Source: Gammaproteobacteria bacterium (GTDB lineage Bacteria > Pseudomonadota > Gammaproteobacteria > UBA6429). From it: 11,928 nt of DNA. Shown here piece by piece: positions 6,480-11,928 of the stretch (its first letter is position 1; each line of letters starts with the position of its first letter). The notes beneath the pieces are model-generated. The model was not told the DNA's origin, ran no database searches, and saw only the letters and a list, made by a program, of their open reading frames with translations. The stretch covers positions 1 through 11,928 of the forward strand of contig QIKU01000095.1 of NCBI GenBank assembly GCA_003232015.1. The letters run 5' to 3'. Position numbers and translations under genes: made by a program.

Positions 6480-8075
6480 TCAATGCTTTTCTAAATAATC
6501 AAAAATATCAAGTTCTCTACTATAAACCTCTGTTTTTACCTCAAATAATCCAAGTAGCATATGAAAAACATTATCATGCGATATCTGCTGTTGTGCTTTT
6601 TGTTTTAGTTTTTTCAGGTCAATTTCCATCTGTTTTCCGGCCAATAAAAATGACGCAACATGTGTTTGTGACCTGGGTGAAATAAAATAGGGCATGCCAT
6701 GCAGGTAGATGCCATTTTCTCCCAGAGATTCCCCATGGTCGCTTACATAAAATAAAGCAGTTTCATATTCCCCAGCGTTATTTTTAAGTAATTGTATTGC
6801 TTTTGATAAAAAATAATCAGTGTATACAATGGCGTTATCGTAACTGTTACTTATTTGCTCCTGAGTACAGTTCTCAAGGTTTTTATCTTTACAGGCTGGT
6901 GTAAAGTGTTCGAAACTTTTTGGGTAGCGCTTATAGTAGGCTGGCCCATGGTTTCCCATTTGATGAAGTACAATAAGAATATCACCTTGTTGTTGGTTAA
7001 TGTAATCCTGCAGGCCAACCAGCATGCCTTCATCGCGGCATTCAATATCACAAACAGTATTGCGCTCTCTGGTTTTATAATTTTCCTGCCTGACGCGTAG
7101 AGCAACACCTTTTGAGTCTGAATTATTATCTCGCCATAGAACATTAATGCCTGCATGAGAAAGTACATCAAGCGCATTTTCGAAGGTTTGCCCTTTCTCT
7201 TCACTATATTCTTCGCGGGTAAATTTTGAAAACAAGCAGGGAACTGACACAGCCGTTGATGTGCCGCAGGAAGACATATTTGTAAAACTGATAACATCTT
7301 CTTTTTCAAGTAAGGGGTTGGTTTTTTTATGGTAACCATTCAGCGAGAACCGATCTGCTCTTACAGTTTCACCAATAACCAGAATAATAAGTTCCTTGCT
7401 GGTATCATCTTTTGGAGTTTTTGCATCTTGACCAATAGAGTTAAGAGGTGAATTTTTTACTTTGATACTGCTGGAGATGTATTTGCCTGTTGAATAGATA
7501 TAAAAAACAGGATTACTGTATAACCGTAGTATTTTATGCTCGCGAATAAAAGAAGCATAATATTTGCTAAAGCTAAAAATTATTAAAGTAATTGTGAGTG
7601 CCGATATTAATATAAGTTTAGCCTTGTTTATTAATCCAGACTTAAAGGAATATTCCCTTACCTTGACCTTGTAAACAAGGTAGGAGGGCAGCACCCCCAG
7701 AATAAGAAAATATATAATAAGTTTGATATTGATTAAGTCGAATGCTTCAGAGAAATTTGTTTGCAGGGTGTTTCTTAGCATATTTTCATCAAGGATGATG
7801 TTATAGCTGTCCATAAAATAGCTGGCGACAGCGGAAATAAGCAATACGCTAATTAATACCGGCTTAAGCGTATATTTATAGCTCGCGATTGCCAGAATAA
7901 TGATAATAAAGCAGAGCAACAGGACAGCTAGCGAAATAATAAAGGCCAGGTTTGGCAGGCTAAGTGGGTATGTTTTTACGACATTAGAAAAAAAGCTGAC
8001 ATTATTGAACAGCAGCAGAAAAAGTGCAGTTAATATAATAAGGAAAGACGGGCTGATAGCCGGGAATTTTTTCAC
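6480..8075 (-). CDS. eptA: Lipid A phosphoethanolamine transferase, EptA type
   Basis: A 531-residue inner-membrane enzyme, near the usual family length. About five hydrophobic segments (10-31, 40-66, 70-88, 115-137, 152-174) precede a periplasmic sulfatase-fold domain from about 228. Known EptA/MCR zinc and catalytic residues are all present: Glu236 (IGETVRADRFS), nucleophile Thr274 in CGTSTAVSVPC, His376 (GNHGPAY), Asp446-His447 (VSDHGES) and His459. Six cysteines in the soluble domain (270/280, 342/346, 395/403) suit three disulfides. By family knowledge it moves phosphoethanolamine from phosphatidylethanolamine to lipid A, lowering surface charge and polymyxin binding; the exact acceptor is inferred. 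The start is GTG at 8075, 31 nt after the stop of the preceding gene, with only a weak AAGA ribosome site; no upstream ATG is in frame. It is probably the second gene of an operon driven from 8831-8859. It converges on the diguanylate cyclase with a 13-nt gap. Confidence 0.93.
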   Translation of the reverse strand: MKKFPAISPSFLIILTALFLLLFNNVSFFSNVVKTYPLSLPNLAFIISLAVLLLCFIIIILAIASYKYTLKPVLISVLLISAVASYFMDSYNIILDENMLRNTLQTNFSEAFDLINIKLIIYFLILGVLPSYLVYKVKVREYSFKSGLINKAKLILISALTITLIIFSFSKYYASFIREHKILRLYSNPVFYIYSTGKYISSSIKVKNSPLNSIGQDAKTPKDDTSKELIILVIGETVRADRFSLNGYHKKTNPLLEKEDVISFTNMSSCGTSTAVSVPCLFSKFTREEYSEEKGQTFENALDVLSHAGINVLWRDNNSDSKGVALRVRQENYKTRERNTVCDIECRDEGMLVGLQDYINQQQGDILIVLHQMGNHGPAYYKRYPKSFEHFTPACKDKNLENCTQEQISNSYDNAIVYTDYFLSKAIQLLKNNAGEYETALFYVSDHGESLGENGIYLHGMPYFISPRSQTHVASFLLAGKQMEIDLKKLKQKAQQQISHDNVFHMLLGLFEVKTEVYSRELDIFDYLEKH

Positions 8076-8106
8076 AATGTGTATCTTAAAAATGAGCTGG
8101 CTTTGC

Positions 8107-8796
8107 CTAATCCATTAATTCACGTAATTTATCGCGATCAAACCACCAGTTATCTTCAACAATTGCGCCAATAACCAATGACATTCTTGGTAAGAACTTT
8201 TCTGGCTCATTAAGTTCCAGTTTAAGCCGCCAGATATCCAGTTCTTTTTGGGACTTAATACCACTGTGTAATTCGGCAACCTTGACTAAAACATTACGAG
8301 TGAGGAACGATAGATTTTCATGTTCTTTATCGGTTGCACGTAAGTCGACAACATACTGGCCAACAATGGCCGTCACCGCGGCACCGTCTGCACTGGATGG
8401 CATTTCATCAATTAAATGTGTCATCACGGCAAAGCTTGTTTCCGGGCTAATTGGAAAACTAACAGCTAGCCAGGCTGCCTGGCCAAGTGCCACAATGGAT
8501 GCAGGCTGTTCAGCCTGATATAAAACCACCAATGCTTCAACGGCATCTTGCCAGGACTGGTACTCAAGAAAAACATCAAAAGCAGCGCGAGCAACCTTCC
8601 ACCCTTCTTCACCACGCTTTAAACCGACTAAAGTTTCCGCTAGATTAAGTTCGAGTAAGGCGCGGTCACGCGGGTGAGTTTGTTCCGGTAACTCATCAAT
8701 GTGATCCTGATAGGTTGCTAAACGTTGCTGTAGCAATTCATTGGTATTTTCACTGGTGGCCTCAAGGGGTGAACTCGCGTTATCCTGATTACTCAT
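8107..8796 (-). CDS. Uncharacterised helical (TPR-like) cytosolic protein upstream of eptA
   Basis: A complete 229-residue acidic protein that I do not recognise. It has no signal peptide or membrane segment. After a polar N-terminus (1-20) it is almost entirely predicted helix. Residues about 41-95 read like two TPR-style helix pairs (DRALLELNLAETLVGLKRG, then WKVARAAFDVFLEYQSWQDA), which suggests a protein-protein interaction role. The C-terminus is distinctive, with VEDNWWFDRDKLRELMD (213-229). No catalytic motif or metal-binding cluster is visible. The ATG at 8796 has AGG 9-12 nt upstream. The gene is first in a likely operon with eptA and lies under a good sigma-70 promoter. Co-transcription hints at an envelope or regulatory link but does not establish one. 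Confidence 0.8.
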   Translation of the reverse strand: MSNQDNASSPLEATSENTNELLQQRLATYQDHIDELPEQTHPRDRALLELNLAETLVGLKRGEEGWKVARAAFDVFLEYQSWQDAVEALVVLYQAEQPASIVALGQAAWLAVSFPISPETSFAVMTHLIDEMPSSADGAAVTAIVGQYVVDLRATDKEHENLSFLTRNVLVKVAELHSGIKSQKELDIWRLKLELNEPEKFLPRMSLVIGAIVEDNWWFDRDKLRELMD

Positions 8797-8830
8797 AGGG
8801 TTAAACCTGACATGTTTTAAAAAGAAACGT

Positions 8831-8859
8831 ATTATACGGCTTGTTTATTTCTTAGCCAA
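8831..8859 (-). promoter_or_regulatory. Sigma-70-type promoter for the hypothetical gene / eptA operon
   Basis: On the minus strand TTGGCT (8854-8859, 4 of 6 to the -35 consensus) lies exactly 17 bp before a perfect TATAAT (8831-8836). Transcription would start near 8824-8825, giving a leader of about 28 nt before the ATG at 8796. This is among the best promoter-like sequences in the window. No obvious operator overlaps it. Confidence 0.6.
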
Positions 8860-8935
8860 ACAAATGCGAACTTAAAACTGCAGAAATGGTAAATATAAGC
8901 CATAATTTAAGCATAATAGTGAAAAAGGGTGGGCA

Positions 8936-9625
8936 ATGATTGATTATGATGTGGTTTTAATTCGTTTGGGTCTGGCATTGTTAGCCGGTGCAATTATCGG
9001 GCTTGAGCGTGCTTTTCATGGTCGACCAGCTGGTTTACGCACCCATTCGCTGGTGTGTGTTGCCTCCTCTTTACTAATGTTATTGACCGCTTACCAGTGG
9101 GATTTATTAGCTGGTGTGCCGGTAGACACGATACGTGTTGATCCCACTCGAATGGCGCAGGGTATTATGACCGGTATTGGCTTCCTTGGTGCCGGCGTTA
9201 TTATGCGTGAGAAGTTAACTATCCGCGGCTTAACAACCGCCGCTTCTATCTGGATGACAGCGGCGATTGGTATTCTGGTTGGAATGGGCTTTTTTAGTGC
9301 AGGTTTATTTGCAACGTTTATGACTCTGGTTGTTTTAGGTGGCTTTGGCTGGATTGAACGGAAAATGCCAACCCGGCGTTTTGGACATTTTAAAGTGAGT
9401 TTTAAACGCCAGGATATTATGGAGCGGGATGCATTGCTGCAGTTTATTCATCTTTATAATGTGAAAGAGTCACATTTAAGTTTTGAGTTAAATAATGAAA
9501 GTAATTTGTTTGAATATCAAATGACAATTTATGCATATAATGAAAATGCATTTTATAACTTGTCGAATGCTTTAATGGAGAATGAAAAAATTAAAGAGTT
9601 TAGTATTGCGCCTACGGGTGACTAA
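8936..9625 (+). CDS. MgtC/SapB-family membrane protein with C-terminal ACT-like domain
   Basis: A complete 229-residue protein. The N-terminal 140 residues hold about five membrane segments and the family signature: GLERAFHGRPAGLRTHSLV (22-40), then RMAQGIMTGIGFLGAGVIM (72-90) and RGLTTAASIWMTAAIG (97-112). A polar C-terminal domain (about 150-229) matches the ACT-like domain of the longer family members. In MgtC of Salmonella and Mycobacterium the family is tied to low magnesium and intramacrophage survival, but many environmental homologues exist and transport itself is not proven, so no specific function is assigned. AAAGGG (8924-8929) lies 6 nt before the ATG, a strong ribosome site. It is divergent from the hypothetical/eptA operon. 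Two CATAAT boxes (8901-8906, 8912-8917) are possible -10 elements without good -35 partners. No magnesium-responsive leader is visible: only 138 nt separate the genes. Confidence 0.92.
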   Translation: MIDYDVVLIRLGLALLAGAIIGLERAFHGRPAGLRTHSLVCVASSLLMLLTAYQWDLLAGVPVDTIRVDPTRMAQGIMTGIGFLGAGVIMREKLTIRGLTTAASIWMTAAIGILVGMGFFSAGLFATFMTLVVLGGFGWIERKMPTRRFGHFKVSFKRQDIMERDALLQFIHLYNVKESHLSFELNNESNLFEYQMTIYAYNENAFYNLSNALMENEKIKEFSIAPTGD

Positions 9626-9644
9626 TTTTGGCTGGCGACTAATT
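9618..9644 (+). repeat. Short direct repeat over the stop codon of the MgtC-family gene
   Basis: GGTGACTAATT (9618-9628 region) recurs as GGCGACTAATT 17 bp later (9635-9645 region), with one mismatch. The first copy contains the stop codon (TAA 9623-9625). It looks like a small tandem duplication and has no evident function. Confidence 0.4.
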
Positions 9645-9647
9645 CAG

Positions 9648-10493
9648 TTATTCCGTTGGTTTTTTTCCGGTAGAAAAAATAACATTCACATCAAGCCAGA
9701 TACCTTGATCGGTCATTAACTTTCTTATTTCATCAAGATGCAGGGTGCGAAATTGTGCAAACTGCATCGCGTCAAGTTGAGTAACGAAGCCTCGCAATGC
9801 ACTGTTCATAATAATTTCCCACCAGTCATCTTCTTTTTTCAGGTGGTAACCTAGTTGTTCACTATGAATTTGAATATCGGTATAACCGGCTTGTTCAAGA
9901 TAAGATTCACAGGCCTGCATGTTGCTGAGCCGTTCTTTGCTGGTATCAATAACCACATCAAATTCAGCGAGCTGCTCGATAAATAGTGTTATCAAGTTAC
10001 CAAATGCGCTTGCTTCAAAGGTGGTAAACATAAGCCGCCCATTGGGTTTTAGAACACGTAGCCATTCCTTTAAGCTGGCATGCATATCGGATAAGAAAAA
10101 TATGCCAAAGCCACAACTGGCATAATCAAAGTAGTTACTTTTAAAATCGAGTTTTTCTGCATCCATTTCATGTAGGTCGATATTGTTTAGACCGAGTTTT
10201 GTCAAGTTCTCAAAGGCTTTATCCAGCATGCCACTGGACAGATCAATACCCTGTATCCGGCCACCAGGCAGAACAGCTTGTGCCATTGCTGTAGCAACCA
10301 TGCCGGTGCCAGTTGCAATGTCGAGTACGCGATTGCCCGGTTTTGGTTTTAGATATTCAGCCATTCGGTCGGCGCACATTGGAAAGTAACGCTGTGCCGG
10401 ATTGTCGTAACCTGAAGCGACAAGATTAAAGTTACGGGTAATCGCCTGTTTTTGTTTCTCGATAAGCGGGGTTGAACTGGTTTGGCTGGCCAT
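9648..10493 (-). CDS. Class I SAM-dependent methyltransferase (UbiE/Methyltransf_11-like)
   Basis: A complete 281-residue cytosolic methyltransferase. Motif I is VLDIATGTG (56-64), which binds the methionine part of S-adenosylmethionine. The post-I acidic residue is Asp84 in GIDLSSGML, the adenine-contact motif is MDAEKLDF (110-117), and the later FGIFFLSDMHASLKEWLRVLKPNGRL (129-154 region) is typical of the UbiE-like group. The remaining C-terminal part, with KKEDDWWEIIMNSALRGF (219-236 region), should form the substrate site. The acceptor cannot be deduced; it is not a clear UbiE or BioC by neighbourhood, since no quinone or biotin genes adjoin it. The ATG at 10493 has only a weak GAG upstream. 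It has its own promoter at 10526-10554 and converges on the MgtC-family gene 22 nt away. Confidence 0.9.
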   Translation of the reverse strand: MASQTSSTPLIEKQKQAITRNFNLVASGYDNPAQRYFPMCADRMAEYLKPKPGNRVLDIATGTGMVATAMAQAVLPGGRIQGIDLSSGMLDKAFENLTKLGLNNIDLHEMDAEKLDFKSNYFDYASCGFGIFFLSDMHASLKEWLRVLKPNGRLMFTTFEASAFGNLITLFIEQLAEFDVVIDTSKERLSNMQACESYLEQAGYTDIQIHSEQLGYHLKKEDDWWEIIMNSALRGFVTQLDAMQFAQFRTLHLDEIRKLMTDQGIWLDVNVIFSTGKKPTE

Positions 10494-10525
10494 TGGAGAC
10501 TCGGTTAAATTGATGGGGTCTATGT

Positions 10526-10554
10526 AGTATACCTAAAATCAATTTCTGAGTGAA
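10526..10554 (-). promoter_or_regulatory. Sigma-70-type promoter for the methyltransferase gene
   Basis: On the minus strand TTCACT (10549-10554, 4 of 6) is followed after exactly 17 bp by TATACT (10526-10531, 5 of 6). The expected start near 10519 gives a leader of about 26 nt. This argues that the methyltransferase is not simply read from the HDOD-GAF gene upstream. Confidence 0.5.
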
Positions 10555-10560
10555 TGCTTA

Positions 10561-10584
10561 TCGAATTTTGTTCTGTATATTCGA
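10561..10584. repeat. Inverted repeat TCGAAT-N12-ATTCGA between HDOD-GAF and methyltransferase genes
   Basis: Perfect 6-bp arms (10561-10566 and 10579-10584) flank a 12-bp spacer, just downstream of the HDOD-GAF stop and just upstream of the methyltransferase -35. It could be a weak transcript-end hairpin (no T tract follows on the minus strand) or an operator. Function is unproven. Confidence 0.3.
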
Positions 10585-10590
10585 CATGTT

Positions 10591-11928
10591 TTATTTTTGT
10601 TTAATAAATTTTAAAGCAATACAGGCTTCCTGAGTAAAATGTTTAAAGCTCTCAAAACTCTCATCGTCAAGCGGTCGGTTGCTGGGTTGTCGGTCAGCAT
10701 AAAACAGGCCGACTGTCTGATTCTCAACCGAAATCGGTGCGATAAAAAATGTTTCGGTGTTAAGTGTTTTTCTCATTTTTTTGTCAGCGAGTTGCAGGCC
10801 TTCCGCATCATTTTTAATCCAGTAGCTTCGGTTATAAATTAAGATTTGCTGCAACAGGTTAGGTTTATCCATTTGTATATTAAATACAAAGTCGTTTTGA
10901 ATTTTATGGCTTTCGATACCGACTGCAATTTTTGCGCGTGCTTCTGTTTTGGACGGGTTTATAAATACAAGTACTGCGCGGTCCATACCAATGCCACGAT
11001 AAATGCCTTCCAGAATCATGGTTAAAATGGTATTGAGCGCAGGCTTTTTGCTGAGTATGCCTGAAAGCTCTCGCAGGATAGAAAGTTGCAGCATGTGATC
11101 CGGCACTAAATACCGGTTTTGTTCTTCCAGTTCGGGGGGGACGCTGTTATCCGGGCGTGATGTGTCCATACTGGGAATAAACTCTGCTGCTGCACGGGCA
11201 CCAAATTCTCGCGCAACGTCTACCGCAGTCTCCACATTGTCATGAACAAATCGTGTTGTTTCGTCTAAATCTTTCTTTAAATGTTTTGCCAGCGCCGCGA
11301 GTGCCTTGTCTGTTTCTGGTGATTGCCAGCCATGCTCAGCGGCTGCGGCTATCGCATTACCATGCAGTATGTGCTGACAGCGATTATCCGATTTTTTACA
11401 GTTATGCAATGTGTCGTGCAATAAGTCGCTTAACTGCCAGTCCTGAGTTAATTTTTCAGTGAGGTTTTTAAAAGTAAAGCCCAGTATTTCATGTTGCATT
11501 TGCTCATAGCGTTCATCGGTTGTGATAAGCCGACTGTTAATGAGTTTTTCACTTGACTGGCTGTCGACACAGCAAAAAGTGAGTTCACCGATATTATAAA
11601 GAAGCGCGGCAATAAAAATTTCTTCGGCTGACTCATCGTTTAATGCCTCGGCTATCGCCCGTGCCTGTACTGCGGCATGAAAGGTGCGCGCCATTAATTT
11701 CATGATATGGGTTTCTTTGTTACCTTTTAACAAGGTATCAATAATGGCCAGAGAAATACTGATGTCCCGAACTAAGTTAAAGCCCAGTAACATGACTGCA
11801 TGGGTAACGGTGTTGACTCGTGTATGTGACGGATTATAAATATAACTGTTCGACAGCCGCAAAATACGGGCGGTGAGGTTAACATCTTTTAAAATGGCAC
11901 TGGAAAGCTCCTGGTTGGAACTGTCTTC
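10591..11928 (-). CDS. HDOD-GAF domain signalling protein (partial, N-terminus beyond right edge)
   Basis: The frame is open from the right edge to the stop at 10591, giving 445 visible residues; the true start is outside the window. Visible residues about 1-190 are an HDOD domain: LSSAILKDVNLTARILRLSN at the edge is the typical helix before the HD-like core, and LLYNIGEL (109-116) stands where catalytic HD proteins have HD, so no phosphodiesterase activity is expected. A linker leads to a GAF domain at about 287-442 (LRELSGILSK, then DRAVLVFINP and a terminal PISVENQTVGLFYADRQ strand pair), a small-molecule or protein sensing fold. HDOD-GAF proteins are regulatory in Proteobacteria, but the ligand and target here are unknown. 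An internal TTG at 11862 is not the start, since the HDOD homology continues without a break upstream of it. The methyltransferase downstream has its own promoter. Confidence 0.88.
   Translation of the reverse strand, partial: EDSSNQELSSAILKDVNLTARILRLSNSYIYNPSHTRVNTVTHAVMLLGFNLVRDISISLAIIDTLLKGNKETHIMKLMARTFHAAVQARAIAEALNDESAEEIFIAALLYNIGELTFCCVDSQSSEKLINSRLITTDERYEQMQHEILGFTFKNLTEKLTQDWQLSDLLHDTLHNCKKSDNRCQHILHGNAIAAAAEHGWQSPETDKALAALAKHLKKDLDETTRFVHDNVETAVDVAREFGARAAAEFIPSMDTSRPDNSVPPELEEQNRYLVPDHMLQLSILRELSGILSKKPALNTILTMILEGIYRGIGMDRAVLVFINPSKTEARAKIAVGIESHKIQNDFVFNIQMDKPNLLQQILIYNRSYWIKNDAEGLQLADKKMRKTLNTETFFIAPISVENQTVGLFYADRQPSNRPLDDESFESFKHFTQEACIALKFIKQK

Noticed and set aside
6851..7339. 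A 162-codon open frame on the minus strand
   Set aside because: It lies entirely inside eptA in a shifted frame. eptA has full domain conservation across this region, and the alternative translation has no recognisable motif.
6480..8075. Mobile mcr-type colistin-resistance gene
   Set aside because: No insertion sequence, pap2 partner or plasmid feature flanks it, and it sits in an operon with a chromosomal-looking gene; EptA and MCR share the same catalytic motifs.
8797..8935. Magnesium-sensing leader for the MgtC-family gene
   Set aside because: The whole intergenic gap is 138 nt and also holds the divergent operon promoter; no leader peptide or stable alternating hairpins are evident.
10561..10584. 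Intrinsic terminator of the HDOD-GAF gene
   Set aside because: The stem is only 6 bp with a 12-nt loop and no T tract follows on the minus strand, so it is recorded as an inverted repeat only.

Overview
The window looks like chromosomal DNA of a moderately AT-rich Gammaproteobacterium. This is inferred from gene content (EptA-type phosphoethanolamine transferase, DUF502 membrane protein, HDOD-GAF and GGDEF signalling proteins, MgtC/SapB-family membrane protein) and from good sigma-70-like promoters. I cannot name a genus. There are no insertion sequences, tRNA or rRNA genes, or CRISPR arrays. Ten protein genes fill almost all of the sequence; two of them run off the window edges.

Layout. Bases 1-479 (-) hold the 5' part of a DUF374 lysophospholipid-acyltransferase-like gene. 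A 280-bp divergent intergenic region with three inverted repeats separates it from a two-gene + strand unit: a soluble cytochrome P450 (760-2079) and, 9 nt later, a fatty acyl-AMP ligase fused to an acyl carrier protein (2089-4050). A convergent DUF502 membrane protein (4058-4702, -) ends 7 nt from the ligase, and a small hairpin carries both stop codons. After a divergent 285-bp gap comes a diguanylate cyclase (4988-6466, +), convergent with an operon read right to left: an uncharacterised helical protein (8107-8796, -) followed by eptA (6480-8075, -), with a well-formed promoter at 8831-8859. Divergent from that is an MgtC/SapB-family membrane protein (8936-9625, +), then a class I SAM methyltransferase with its own promoter (9648-10493, -) and an HDOD-GAF signalling protein (10591 to the right edge, -).

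How the genes may work together. The most distinctive piece is the P450 plus ligase-carrier pair. By family logic the ligase would activate a free fatty acid as the acyl-adenylate and load it on its own carrier domain, and the P450 could then oxidise the carrier-bound chain. No redox partner, thioesterase, polyketide or peptide synthase is visible, so the product and its release step are unknown. The divergent acyltransferase is a speculative acceptor enzyme. The remaining genes fit ordinary envelope maintenance (eptA, DUF502, MgtC-like) and signalling (cyclic di-GMP, HDOD-GAF).

Two gene boundaries differ from a naive longest-ORF reading. The diguanylate cyclase most likely starts at the ATG at 4988, not at an upstream TTG. 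The HDOD-GAF gene continues past the right edge rather than starting at an internal TTG.
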